From positions 620,001-684,000 of the forward strand of contig NZ_AP019711.1 in NCBI RefSeq assembly GCF_010537335.1: 64,000 bases of DNA, in the 5' to 3' direction. The notes beneath the pieces are model-generated. The model searched no databases, was not told the DNA's origin, and saw only the letters and a list, made by a program, of their open reading frames with translations. Positions 44,167 to 52,676 of the stretch are shown piece by piece. This stretch comes from Amedibacterium intestinale. Lineage in GTDB: Bacteria; Bacillota_I; Bacilli_A; Erysipelotrichales; Erysipelotrichaceae. Made by a program: the position numbers and the translations under genes. The stretch's first letter is position 1. Each line of letters opens with the position of its first letter.

Positions 44167-44195
44167 AGTAGCAGCATACATTGGAGGTAATGAAC

Positions 44196-44480
44196 ATGAG
44201 TGAAATTTTAAATAAAAAAACATTAGTGGAAGTCGTTGCGGAAAGCTGTGAAATCACTAAGAAAAACGCTACTGTTGCAGTAGATACAGTATTTGAAGAA
44301 ATTACAAAAACACTAGCTGAAGGTGGAAAAGTGGATATTGCTGGTTTTGGAAAATTTGAAATCAGTGAACGTCCAGAACGTATGGGAATTAACCCTGCAA
44401 CAAAAGAACCTTTAAAAATTGCAGCTTCTAAAACTCCAAAATTTAAAGCTGCGAAAGCTTTAAAAGAAGCAGTAAAATAA
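44196..44480 (+). CDS. hup: HU-family DNA-binding protein
   Basis: A 94-residue histone-like protein that bends and compacts DNA. The family signature GFGKFEISERPERMGINPAT (arm region, about residues 49-68) is present with a helical N-terminus. ATG 44196 is chosen because GGAGG (44183-44187) is then eight bases upstream; ATG 44190 is too close. It has its own promoter and terminator, consistent with high monocistronic expression. Confidence 0.95.
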   Translation: MSEILNKKTLVEVVAESCEITKKNATVAVDTVFEEITKTLAEGGKVDIAGFGKFEISERPERMGINPATKEPLKIAASKTPKFKAAKALKEAVK

Positions 44481-44488
44481 TGTAGAAG

Positions 44489-44518
44489 AAAAGAGTACTG
44501 CAAAGTATTCTTTTTTTC
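44489..44518 (+). terminator. hup terminator
   Basis: AAAAGAGTACT (44489-44499) / AGTATTCTTTT (44504-44514) pair over 11 positions with one G-T, followed by T residues. Confidence 0.85.
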
Positions 44519-44570
44519 TCATGGTATAATAATAGCATATTGTATCATAATACAAACAAGGAAAGGAAGT

Positions 44571-44576
44571 ATGTAA
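44571..44576 (+). promoter_or_regulatory. Start-stop codon pair (ATG TAA) under the ribosome site of the metallopeptidase gene
   Basis: GGAAAGGAAGT is followed directly by ATG TAA CTT and then the in-frame ATG 44580 of the metallopeptidase. The strong ribosome site could initiate at either ATG. Confidence 0.4.
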
Positions 44577-44579
44577 CTT

Positions 44580-45293
44580 ATGCCAATATATTATTATCCT
44601 TCGTTTTCATCACAATATCTTCTGTATTTATTAGGTATTCTTATTGTATTATATGCACAGGGACGAGTAAGTTCTGCGTATAATAAATATAAGCAAATAC
44701 CTAATAAAAAGGGAATACGTGGGGTAGATGCGGCACGCATTATATTAGATAGAAATGGTTTACAGGATGTACGTATCGAACCAGCGAAAGGCGGAACATT
44801 AAGTGATCATTATGATCCTGTGCATCGCGTAGTTCGCTTATCATCTGATATTTACTATAATGCAAGTATTGCATCTGTCAGCGTTGCTGCACATGAATGT
44901 GGACATGCGATACAGCATAAAGTAGGGTATGCAGCTTTATCCTGGAGATCAAAACTATTACCAGTAGCAAACATTTGTTCGCAGTTAGGCTGGATCACGC
45001 TGATTCTTGGATTGTTTCTTTTTTCCAGTTTTTCATCATTGGTTTATCTTGGAATTGGGATGATTTTAGTAGTCTTTTTATTCCAGGTTGTAACATTACC
45101 GGTAGAATTTAATGCATCTACTCGAGCAATTGCACAGATATCTGAATTGCAGTTAATGCAGGATGATGAAAGACCTATGGTAAGAAGTATGTTAAAGGCT
45201 GCAGCATTTACATATGTAGCATCTGTTTTATCAACATTACTACAAATTTTTAGAATTCTAATAATGGTATTAGGCAGAAGAAATAACGACTAA
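44580..45293 (+). CDS. Zinc metallopeptidase, YugP-like
   Basis: A 237-residue membrane metalloprotease of the YugP/neutral zinc metallopeptidase family. An N-terminal hydrophobic helix (about residues 11-24) precedes the zinc motif HECGH (about residues 102-106) in AAHECGHAIQHK; two hydrophobic helices near residues 130-175 follow. A downstream Glu in VEFNASTRA may be the third ligand. The target is unknown. An intrinsic terminator originally followed; its loop is now occupied by an insertion sequence. Confidence 0.88.
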   Translation: MPIYYYPSFSSQYLLYLLGILIVLYAQGRVSSAYNKYKQIPNKKGIRGVDAARIILDRNGLQDVRIEPAKGGTLSDHYDPVHRVVRLSSDIYYNASIASVSVAAHECGHAIQHKVGYAALSWRSKLLPVANICSQLGWITLILGLFLFSSFSSLVYLGIGMILVVFLFQVVTLPVEFNASTRAIAQISELQLMQDDERPMVRSMLKAAAFTYVASVLSTLLQIFRILIMVLGRRNND

Positions 45294-45354
45294 TAAAAAA
45301 GTGCGAAAGATGTGAAGTGAACCCAATTTGTTGGACACTTAATTAAATTTGTTT

Positions 45355-46140
45355 TTAAGCAGTTATTAAGGATTGATTCCTGTATTGGACAGGAGTTAGT
45401 CCTTTTAATTTTGCTGTTATTCTTTGTTTATTATAATAATCAATATATTCTTCCATCGCAACCTTTAAATCATCTAATGTTTTAAAACTATATTCATACC
45501 CATAAAACATTTCATTCTTCATCCTTCCAAAAAAATTCTCCATTGGTGAATTATCTAAACAGTTCCCTTTCCTTGACATCGATTGTTGAATTCTTTTTTC
45601 TTCAAGCATTTCATGATATGACTGCATCTGATATTGCCAGCCCTGATCGCTATGAAATTTCAATCCTTCTAAATTGTCATATTTATCAAATGCTTGTTTA
45701 AGCATATCTTTTATTTGTTCAAAATTTGGACTTTTTGATATATTGAATGATACTATTTCTCGATTATGCAAATCTAATATCGGTGATAGATAAAGCTTGC
45801 CTGCTGCTATATGAAACTCTGATATATCTGTAGACCATATTTCATTGCATCTTGTTGTATTGAAGTTTCTATCATAATATGTTTTATGTTTTTCTTCGTC
45901 TACTACTTTACTAAGTAATAAATTTTTTGTTGTACCATTCATATCGCCTTTATATGATTTATATCTTGCTTTTGGTGTTTGTCCATATAATCCCATTATA
46001 GACATTAATCGTTTGACTTTCTTATGATTGATCGTATAACCCATATTTCTTAGCTCCAAAGTTATTCTACGATACCCATATCGTTCCTTATGTGTATAAA
46101 AGATATGGATGATAATATTCATTATTTCATCATTTTTCAT
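45355..46140 (-). CDS. IS150-type transposase catalytic part (OrfB)
   Basis: A 261-residue integrase-core protein from ATG 46140. The DDE triad is seen in STDISEF, KFHSDQGWQY and NSPMENFFGR, with the HTH_21-like segment RYGYRRITLELRNMGY upstream. The same frame stays open upstream into orfA (reading EEKVTIVCELQLKYSLK and LKRSTYYYTLSK), so the functional product is almost surely an OrfAB fusion made by -1 frameshifting near the orfA stop. It catalyses strand transfer of the element. Confidence 0.93.
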   Translation of the reverse strand: MKNDEIMNIIIHIFYTHKERYGYRRITLELRNMGYTINHKKVKRLMSIMGLYGQTPKARYKSYKGDMNGTTKNLLLSKVVDEEKHKTYYDRNFNTTRCNEIWSTDISEFHIAAGKLYLSPILDLHNREIVSFNISKSPNFEQIKDMLKQAFDKYDNLEGLKFHSDQGWQYQMQSYHEMLEEKRIQQSMSRKGNCLDNSPMENFFGRMKNEMFYGYEYSFKTLDDLKVAMEEYIDYYNKQRITAKLKGLTPVQYRNQSLITA

Positions 46141-46247
46141 ATCTTTGTTAGTCTTTGATAATGTGTAGTAATAAGTTGAACGTTTTAATCCTGATATTTT
46201 AAGAAGAATCTTTAATGAATATTTAAGCTGCAGTTCACAAACAATCG

Positions 46248-46766
46248 TTACTTTTTCTTCGATTGTTGATTTTTCCTTTTCTGAACTGCAGCACGCAGCT
46301 TTTTTAAGTATTCATTCTCTGCTTCTAGATACTGATTTTTATTTTCAAGATATTTTATTTTTTCTTCAGGTGACATATCTTCATATTTTTTATTGAATTG
46401 ATTTTCTTTGTTCATAGTAGATGGTCTTCCTTTCTTTTTTTCTACTATAACATATCCATTCTCTTTGTACGAGTTAATCCAGTTATTTAATAATCCATCA
46501 CTAGTCAAACCAAATTCAATAGCTGTACTCGTTGATGATTGACCGTCAATAAGGACTTTATTAATAATTTCTAATTTTAATTCTGGTGAATAATAATTAT
46601 TTTTGTTAGATCTTAAAATATCAAATCCATGTCTATCTATTAATCTAACTAAATAATTAATCTTACTAGATTTTATTTGATATTTTTTAGATAAAGACGA
46701 TACAGTTTCTCCTTGTTTTCGTTTTTTATATAATTCTATTTTTTGTTCTCTTGTCAGTTTTGCCAT
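46248..46766 (-). CDS. IS150-type transposase DNA-binding part (OrfA)
   Basis: A 172-residue protein with two helix-turn-helix units (residues about 5-45 with SSLSKKYQIKSSKINYLV, and 60-110 with STSTAIEFGLTSDGLLNNW) and a C-terminal leucine-zipper-like coiled coil (IKYLENKNQYLEAENEYLKK). It recognises the IS ends. The A-rich stretch GAAAAAG at its stop is a plausible -1 slip site leading into orfB. Confidence 0.92.
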   Translation of the reverse strand: MAKLTREQKIELYKKRKQGETVSSLSKKYQIKSSKINYLVRLIDRHGFDILRSNKNNYYSPELKLEIINKVLIDGQSSTSTAIEFGLTSDGLLNNWINSYKENGYVIVEKKKGRPSTMNKENQFNKKYEDMSPEEKIKYLENKNQYLEAENEYLKKLRAAVQKRKNQQSKKK

Positions 46767-46868
46767 AATAAAAATGAACCTCCATTATTTGGTGTCCAAA
46801 TAACGGGGTTCATTTCAATGTCGCACTTTTTTATGTTTAAAAGAATAAATTCAAAAAACTTCAGTTTA

Positions 46869-46991
46869 TTAAAATAGATAGTGAAAAATAATTGGAATAA
46901 ACACAACTAAAATTGTTCCTATAATAAAAACAAACAGGACTTTTTTAAGACTATGTTTTTGCTCTTTGTTCATATCGTTATAACTTAACAT
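46869..46991 (-). CDS. 40-residue single-span membrane protein
   Basis: An ORF of 40 codons with a textbook ribosome site, AGGAGG eight bases before ATG 46991. The protein has a charged, Lys-rich first half (NKEQKHSLKK) and one membrane helix (VLFVFIIGTILVVFIPIIF), predicting an N-in orientation. It has no recognised family. It lies between the IS and degV, transcribed in the degV direction. The strong ribosome site and clean amphipathic design argue that it is expressed. Confidence 0.6.
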   Translation of the reverse strand: MLSYNDMNKEQKHSLKKVLFVFIIGTILVVFIPIIFHYLF

Positions 46992-47123
46992 GGTAAAAAC
47001 CTCCTGTATACGTAAAATTATTTTGATTTATACTTTTCTAAAGTACAACATATGGCAATAATATATTGGAGTCTTATTAAACAATCTACTTCGCATAATA
47101 TATATTATGTAATTTATAAGGCA

Positions 47124-47150
47124 TTTTAAAAGCAGCTTTTTAGGCTGCTG
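47124..47150 (-). terminator. Terminator overlapping the degV 3' end
   Basis: On the minus strand AGCAGC (47144-47149, within the last codons) pairs with GCTGCT (47131-47136), followed by TTTT. Modest T tract. Confidence 0.5.
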
Positions 47151-47988
47151 ATTTCTTAATTACTTGTATAGCAATACATCCAGGTCCACCTTGTGCAATA
47201 AAAGCAGGTGTTAACGGATATATTTCTATTTCTGTATTTGGAAATTCTTCTTTCATATGTGATGCTACTTTTTTGGCAAGTTCTTCATTTTCTGCATGAG
47301 TAATTGTCATATAAAATGATTCGTCTACCTGCATGTCATGAAAACATTTGTCAATTTCAATAATAGCTTTGGATAATGTTCGTTTTACCGTATATTTTTC
47401 TAATTTGCTTTTATCATCCGTTAAGGTCATTACTGGAACGATTTTTAACAAACCACCAATCGTTGCGGCAATTGGTGTCAATCTGCCGCCACGCTTTAAA
47501 AACGCAAAATCACTTGGAATCAAGAATGATTTTTCATGCTGCTGCAGTGTTTTCAGCTCCTGTATGATTTGTTTTGCTGTAAAGCCTTTGGAAGCTAAGT
47601 CAACAGCTTTTAAAACAAGATATCGATGAGGTCCACATAATGTTTTTGAATTGAAAACATGAATATTGTCATTATGAGGACAATCATCTTTTGCTGTACA
47701 GGCACTGTGATAAGTACCGCTTAAGCCATCAGCTATTGTAATATCGATGATTTCATCATCTTTTGCAAGTGTTTCATATAGGTGCATTTTTTCACCGATA
47801 GAAGGTTGTGAAGTTGTTGGCATAAATCCTTCATTTATTAGTTTTATAAACTCTTCTGCAGTGATTTCTTCCAGTTCTCTATAGCTTTTACCATTGATTG
47901 TTACACTCAAAGGGGAAATTGTAATACCATGCTCTTTTCCCTCTTTTACATTTAACATGGTAGAAGAATCAGAAATAATTCTTACCAT
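47140..47988 (-). CDS. DegV family protein
   Basis: A 282-residue fatty-acid-binding protein of the DegV (FakB-like) family. Features are the start RIISDSSTML, TSQPSIGE at about residues 58-65, the DGLSGTYHSA motif and the RGGRLTP motif of the lipid-binding pocket. Members present fatty acids to the kinase FakA for use in phospholipid synthesis; FakA is not in this window. AAGGAGGAA precedes ATG 47988. Confidence 0.92.
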   Translation of the reverse strand: MVRIISDSSTMLNVKEGKEHGITISPLSVTINGKSYRELEEITAEEFIKLINEGFMPTTSQPSIGEKMHLYETLAKDDEIIDITIADGLSGTYHSACTAKDDCPHNDNIHVFNSKTLCGPHRYLVLKAVDLASKGFTAKQIIQELKTLQQHEKSFLIPSDFAFLKRGGRLTPIAATIGGLLKIVPVMTLTDDKSKLEKYTVKRTLSKAIIEIDKCFHDMQVDESFYMTITHAENEELAKKVASHMKEEFPNTEIEIYPLTPAFIAQGGPGCIAIQVIKKSAA

Positions 47989-48044
47989 AAATAATTCCTC
48001 CTTGTCTTTGTCATATTTAGAATACCATGGAGTATGAATAAAGT

Positions 48045-48080
48045 AAAGACATTTAGTATTGAATACTAAATGTCTTTTTT
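48045..48080 (-). terminator. Terminator between gatD and degV
   Basis: AAAGACATTTAGTA (48045-48058) and its exact mirror (48064-48077) form a 14-bp stem. The T run is better on the plus strand, but the only transcript arriving here is the minus-strand murT-gatD message. Confidence 0.65.
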
Positions 48081-48098
48081 ACTATATAAGTAATGCTT

Positions 48099-48839
48099 TT
48101 ATTTCACTTGAAGACGATGCAGCATAGCTTCTTTTGCTTTGTGTTCCAAGGTGTCATCAAGTGGTACAAGATCCGTTAAAGCAACATCTGGATTTTTTGC
48201 TTTTAAAGCTTTATAAATAATGAAATCTGCTATTTCTGGATTTTTTGGAAGCAGTGGACCATGCATATAGGTTCCAAGAACCTGTCCATTATAAAAGCCT
48301 TCTTGTTTTGCGCCAAAACAGTTTCCATGTCCACTTAATACATTTCCTAGAGGAGATGACACATTGCGTGTCTGTCCTCCATGATTTTCAAATCCAACAG
48401 CAACGATTTCTCTTCCATCAAGATTGCATTTAATTGCGATGTTTCCAATGCAGCGAGACCCATTATCTCCTGTTTCTGTATAGTAATCAAACAATTTTAA
48501 ACCTTCAATTTTTTTATTGTCAGCACTAATATAGTATTGACCAAACAGCTGGTACCCACCACAAATCAGCAAAGCAAAAGTCCCTTGGTTCAATGCTTGC
48601 TTGATGTTTTCTTTGCGTGATAATAAATCCTCTATCAGCATCATCTGCTCTTTATCTGCTCCCCCACCTAAAAAAAGCAGATCATATTGTGTTAAGTCTT
48701 TTTCTTCTCCAATTCCCAAAGTATCAATTGTACAGGATATTCCACGAGCTTCACATCGTTTCTTAAGTACCATCATATTTCCCTTGTCACCATATAAATC
48801 CATAATATCATGGTACATCCAGCAAATTTTAATTTCCAT
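48099..48839 (-). CDS. gatD: Lipid II isoglutaminyl synthase, glutamine amidotransferase subunit GatD
   Basis: A 246-residue class I glutamine amidotransferase-like protein of the CobB/CobQ type. The nucleophile Cys is in LLICGGYQLFG (about residue 93) and the catalytic His in GTYMHGPLLPKNP (about residue 190). It supplies ammonia to MurT for amidation of D-Glu in lipid II to D-isoglutamine. Its start overlaps the murT stop (TAATG), as expected for a two-subunit enzyme. Confidence 0.93.
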   Translation of the reverse strand: MEIKICWMYHDIMDLYGDKGNMMVLKKRCEARGISCTIDTLGIGEEKDLTQYDLLFLGGGADKEQMMLIEDLLSRKENIKQALNQGTFALLICGGYQLFGQYYISADNKKIEGLKLFDYYTETGDNGSRCIGNIAIKCNLDGREIVAVGFENHGGQTRNVSSPLGNVLSGHGNCFGAKQEGFYNGQVLGTYMHGPLLPKNPEIADFIIYKALKAKNPDVALTDLVPLDDTLEHKAKEAMLHRLQVK

Positions 48840-50149
48840 TAGCTTTCCCTCCTCAAAAGTTTTCTTGTAGGCTGTAAAGCTGTATAAGTAGCAATCGCAT
48901 ACATTGTCATATCACAGCGCAATAAATCATTTACGGCGTCTTCTAAATTTTCAATGACAGTTAAATCTTTTTCCCATCCAGCATATTTCAAACGTAAAGC
49001 CATATCATAGGCTCTTGTTCCACTTGTGATGATTTTACTTGTTTCATCATTTAAAAGTTTTTCAAAGAAAGTATCGTAGATCCATGAAACATCCCTACCA
49101 TCCTGTGCATGATCATTTAATACGATAAGAATTGTTTTCTTTCTATGATCTTCTTCAATAACTTTCATAACCTCATTTGCACCAGTTGGGTTTTTTACAA
49201 GGTTTAAGATAAGATCATGACCTTTATATTCCATTTTTTCATTTCTTCCATCAGGAACAACAATTGTTGTAAATGCCTGTTCAGCAAATTTTAATGGAAT
49301 AGCAAACTTTTTCGCAACACATAAAACGGCCATGCAGTTATACATAGTATATAAGCCGCCTTGTGGCGCATGGAACACATTTTGTTCATAAATGAACTCC
49401 CGTTTTTCAATGTCTTTTACTGTACCGCATACATCCATTGCTGGTGTTTTAAAATCGCAGTTTGTACAGTGAAATTCTCCAATATGAGAGTATTGATAAT
49501 ACTGGTATTTTAAACGGTTTGCACATCGTGGGCAGAATTTCCCTTCACTGGCTTCTTTTGTTGCAGATGAACTGGTAATACATTTATGCATACCAAAATA
49601 CATGGCAGCTGCTTGTGGCGCCTTGTCTTTTAATCGTACAACATTTGGATCATTTCCATTTAAAATCAAAGTCCCTTTAAAATCCGGGATTGCTGCTTCA
49701 ACTTTGGAAATAAGCTGTTCCATTTCTCTTGCTCTGTCAAGCTGATCTCGAAAGAAGTTTGTAACGACCAATGCAGTAACTGGCAAGCTTTTTATAATAT
49801 AAGGAATGTTTAATTCATCAACTTCCAAAACAATGGCATCTGCGTGAATTTTTCCTGTAAGTGTAGAAGCACATAAAAGAGAAGTAGTGATACCTGCTCG
49901 AAGATTATCACCTTTGCGATTGCTTATTACCTTATCTTTCTTCTGCTCAAACATTTCAACAATCATATTGCTTGTACTGGTTTTTCCATTTGTTCCAGTC
50001 ACAAGAATGACAGGACATGTGATTTTTAGTTTACATAAAACATCATTACATATCTTTAATCCTAACTGACCTGGCAAAGAGCCGCCTCGATGTATTAGAT
50101 GTAAAAGAAAAGCAGATAGCTTTGTTATAAATATGGCAATGCTTTTCAT
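48839..50149 (-). CDS. murT: Lipid II isoglutaminyl synthase, Mur-ligase-like subunit MurT
   Basis: A 436-residue Mur-ligase-like protein. The ATP loop GTNGKTS is followed by a small zinc-ribbon insertion with four cysteines (CPRCANR and CTNCDF), diagnostic for MurT, and a C-terminal DUF1727-type domain (LNLVKNPTGANEV). ATG 50149 is chosen because AGGAGG sits just upstream. With GatD it amidates the stem peptide, usual in Gram-positives with lysine-type cross-links. It is divergent from purC. Confidence 0.94.
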   Translation of the reverse strand: MKSIAIFITKLSAFLLHLIHRGGSLPGQLGLKICNDVLCKLKITCPVILVTGTNGKTSTSNMIVEMFEQKKDKVISNRKGDNLRAGITTSLLCASTLTGKIHADAIVLEVDELNIPYIIKSLPVTALVVTNFFRDQLDRAREMEQLISKVEAAIPDFKGTLILNGNDPNVVRLKDKAPQAAAMYFGMHKCITSSSATKEASEGKFCPRCANRLKYQYYQYSHIGEFHCTNCDFKTPAMDVCGTVKDIEKREFIYEQNVFHAPQGGLYTMYNCMAVLCVAKKFAIPLKFAEQAFTTIVVPDGRNEKMEYKGHDLILNLVKNPTGANEVMKVIEEDHRKKTILIVLNDHAQDGRDVSWIYDTFFEKLLNDETSKIITSGTRAYDMALRLKYAGWEKDLTVIENLEDAVNDLLRCDMTMYAIATYTALQPTRKLLRRES

Positions 50150-50297
50150 GGTATTCCTCCTTGTATTTTTCATTTTTCAAATTCCTTATTTATTATACAT
50201 GAAATACCATTGTTTTTATATATTGGGGAATATATTTTACGAAAAAATAAGGAACTTTTTCACTGATTTACAGTTGTAAAATTTTCCCTTCCCTTTC

Positions 50298-50326
50298 TTG
50301 ACACTCTCTTTTTAAAAACCTATAAT
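50298..50326 (+). promoter_or_regulatory. Consensus sigma-A promoter of purC-purB
   Basis: Perfect TTGACA (50298-50303), 17-base spacer, perfect TATAAT (50321-50326). No purine riboswitch or clear PurR box was recognised in the short leader. Confidence 0.85.
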
Positions 50327-50390
50327 TAATAGGTAAGAAATGTGAAAACTCACTTTCTTATTTCCAAGAGAACAAATGGAGGATGAACAA

Positions 50391-51098
50391 ATGAAAGAGT
50401 TAGAAATGCTTTACGAAGGAAAAGCAAAAAAAGTTTTTGCAACTGAAAATCCAGATATGGTAATCGTGGATTACAAGGATGATGCAACTGCTTTTAACGG
50501 TTTAAAAAAAGGAACAATTGTTGGTAAAGGTGTTGTTAACAATAAGATGACAAACTTCTTGTTCCAGAAACTGGAAGAAAAAGGAATTCATACACACTTT
50601 ATTGAAGAATTAGATGATCGTAAAACACTTGTTAAAAAAGTGGATATTGTGCCTTTGGAAGTTATCATACGTAATAAGGTAGCAGGAAGCTTTGCAAAAC
50701 GTATGGGATTAGAAGAAGGAACAGAGTTGAAATGTCCTATTCTTGAATTCAGCTATAAAAATGATGATTTAGGAGATCCTATGATCAATACATATATGGC
50801 TTTGGCTGTAGGAATTTCTACAAAAGAAGAAATTGAAACAATTACAAATATGGCATTTAAAGTTAATGAAGAACTGAAAAAAATCTTTGCTGCTGCAGAT
50901 ATTGAGTTGATTGACTTTAAATTGGAATTTGGACGTTATAAAGATGAAATTGTTCTGGCAGATGAAATCTCTCCAGATACATGCCGTTTTTGGGACATTC
51001 ATACACACGATCATTTAGATAAAGACCGTTTTAGAAGAGATCTTGGAAATGTAGAAGATGCATACCATGAAGTTTACAAACGTTTAGGTATTAAATAA
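50391..51098 (+). CDS. purC: Phosphoribosylaminoimidazole-succinocarboxamide synthase (SAICAR synthetase)
   Basis: A 235-residue enzyme that joins aspartate to CAIR in purine synthesis. The start [12 protein letters not shown], the VRNKVAG-like segment [21 protein letters not shown] and [12 protein letters not shown] motifs are family hallmarks. ATG 50391 follows GGAGGATG; the upstream ATG 50376 overlaps that site and is rejected. It is followed by purB, which acts on its product. Confidence 0.96.
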   Translation: MKELEMLYEGKAKKVFATENPDMVIVDYKDDATAFNGLKKGTIVGKGVVNNKMTNFLFQKLEEKGIHTHFIEELDDRKTLVKKVDIVPLEVIIRNKVAGSFAKRMGLEEGTELKCPILEFSYKNDDLGDPMINTYMALAVGISTKEEIETITNMAFKVNEELKKIFAAADIELIDFKLEFGRYKDEIVLADEISPDTCRFWDIHTHDHLDKDRFRRDLGNVEDAYHEVYKRLGIK

Positions 51099-51118
51099 GT
51101 TATAGAAAGGAATATCTT

Positions 51119-52549
51119 ATGTACGATCGATACGAAAGTCCACTTGGACTTAGATATGCCAGCAAAGAAATGCAGGGCATTTTTTCTCAGGATAAAAAAT
51201 TCAAGACTTGGAGAAAACTTTGGATTGCACTTGCGCAAAGTGAAAAAGAACTAGGCTTGGATATTACACAGGAACAGATTGATGAGTTGATTGCTCATAA
51301 AGATGATATTAACTATGATGTGGCAAAAGAACGTGAAAAAATCGTTCGTCATGATGTTATGAGTCATGTATATGCTTATGGTACACAATGCCCTAATGCG
51401 AAAGGAATCATTCATCTTGGAGCTACTTCCTGCTATGTAGGAGATAATACAGATTTAATTGTAATGTATGAAGCATTGGAACTTGTAAAAAACAAACTGG
51501 TCAATGTACTGGCAGCGCTACAGAAATTTGCATTGGAATATAAAGACTTGCCTACTTTGGCATTTACACACTTTCAGCCTGCACAGCCTACAACATTAGG
51601 AAAACGTGCAGCTATTTGGGCACAGGATCTTCAGCTTGATTATGAAGAAATCTGCTGGCTGTTAGAAAATAAAAAGCTGCTTGGATGCAAAGGTACAACA
51701 GGTACACAGGCAAGCTTTATGGAACTGTTTGATAATGATACTGATAAAGTAAAAAAACTGGATCAGCTAATTGCAGAAAAAATGGGATATAGTGAATGCT
51801 ACCCTGTTTCCGGGCAGACATATTCTCGTAAGATTGATTCAAGGATTTTGAATGTATTAAGTTCCATCGCTCAAAGTGCACATAAATTTTCTAATGACAT
51901 TCGTCTTCTTCAGCATTTAAAAGAGGTTGAAGAGCCGTTTGAAAAAGGTCAGATTGGTTCCAGCGCGATGGCTTATAAACGTAATCCAATGCGAAGTGAA
52001 CGTATGGCTTCATTGGCAAATTATGTAATTGCAGATACATTGAATCCAGCAATTACTGCAGCTACACAGTGGTTTGAACGTACATTAGATGATTCAGCTA
52101 ATAAACGCATTAGCATTCCGGAAGGCTTCCTTGCGGTAGATGGTATTTTAGATTTATATTTGAATATTACAGATGGTTTGGTTGTTTATCCAAAAGTAAT
52201 TCAATCTCACTTAATGAAAGAACTTCCTTTTATGGCTACAGAAACAATTTTGATGGATGCTGTAAAAGCTGGTGGAGATCGTCAGGAACTTCATGAACGT
52301 ATTCGTGTGCATTCTATGGCTGCTGGTAAAGTGGTAAAAGAAGAAGGAAAAGAAAATGATCTTCTAGAAAGAATTGCAAATGATGAAATGTTTGGAATGA
52401 ATATGGAACAGCTGGAAGCTATTATGCACCCAAATAAATTTGTTGGACGTGCTCCTCAGCAAACGGAAGAATATTTCCATGACTTTATTTCCCCTATTCT
52501 TGAAAAAGAAAAAGATGCACTTGGAATGCATGCAGAAATAAACGTATAA
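51119..52549 (+). CDS. purB: Adenylosuccinate lyase
   Basis: A 476-residue fumarase/aspartase-superfamily lyase cleaving SAICAR and adenylosuccinate with release of fumarate. HLGATSCYVGDN and THFQPAQPTTLGKRA contribute to the active site, and the signature loop GSSAMAYKRNPMRSE is complete. AGAAAGGA precedes ATG 51119. It forms an operon with purC; purA, which makes its other substrate, lies 3 kb on, on the other strand. Confidence 0.97.
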   Translation: MYDRYESPLGLRYASKEMQGIFSQDKKFKTWRKLWIALAQSEKELGLDITQEQIDELIAHKDDINYDVAKEREKIVRHDVMSHVYAYGTQCPNAKGIIHLGATSCYVGDNTDLIVMYEALELVKNKLVNVLAALQKFALEYKDLPTLAFTHFQPAQPTTLGKRAAIWAQDLQLDYEEICWLLENKKLLGCKGTTGTQASFMELFDNDTDKVKKLDQLIAEKMGYSECYPVSGQTYSRKIDSRILNVLSSIAQSAHKFSNDIRLLQHLKEVEEPFEKGQIGSSAMAYKRNPMRSERMASLANYVIADTLNPAITAATQWFERTLDDSANKRISIPEGFLAVDGILDLYLNITDGLVVYPKVIQSHLMKELPFMATETILMDAVKAGGDRQELHERIRVHSMAAGKVVKEEGKENDLLERIANDEMFGMNMEQLEAIMHPNKFVGRAPQQTEEYFHDFISPILEKEKDALGMHAEINV

Positions 52550-52567
52550 ATACATTAGATAAAATAG

Positions 52568-52600
52568 AAAAAGCTGGTGATGAAGAATCCCAGCTTTTTT
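52568..52600 (+). terminator. purC-purB terminator
   Basis: AAAAAGCTGG (52568-52577) / CCAGCTTTTT (52590-52599), a perfect 10-bp stem with a T tract. Confidence 0.9.
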
Positions 52601-52676
52601 AGATATAAGAATTACTTTTGATAATAACACTATGAAACACCGTATTTTACAAGTCTTTGAACATCACTTAATGAAA

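Larger units (their letters stand above)
45313..46817 (-). mobile_element. IS3-family (IS150-group) insertion sequence, complete
   Basis: A 1505-bp element. The terminal inverted repeats are TGAAGTGAACCC...TTGGACAC on the left and its imperfect mirror at 46791-46817 (about 21 of 27 positions). A 3-bp target duplication ATG lies at 45310-45312 and 46818-46820. Two overlapping frames (orfA, orfB) on the minus strand encode a helix-turn-helix protein and a DDE transposase joined by a likely -1 frameshift. All parts look intact, so it may be active. Confidence 0.93.
45295..46832. terminator. Terminator hairpin of the metallopeptidase gene, split by the IS
   Basis: The left arm AAAAAAGTGCGA (45295-45306) and right arm TCGCACTTTTTT (46821-46832) are exact inverted copies of 12 bp. 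Removing the IS and one ATG copy would rebuild a textbook terminator with the six-base loop AAGATG. Confidence 0.85.

Noticed and set aside
44135-44503. 122-codon open frame on the minus strand
   Set aside because: Antisense to hup and its promoter; composition reflects the reverse of HU codons.
50327-50390. Purine riboswitch upstream of purC
   Set aside because: Leader too short and no three-way-junction motifs; only a plain promoter and ribosome site are seen.
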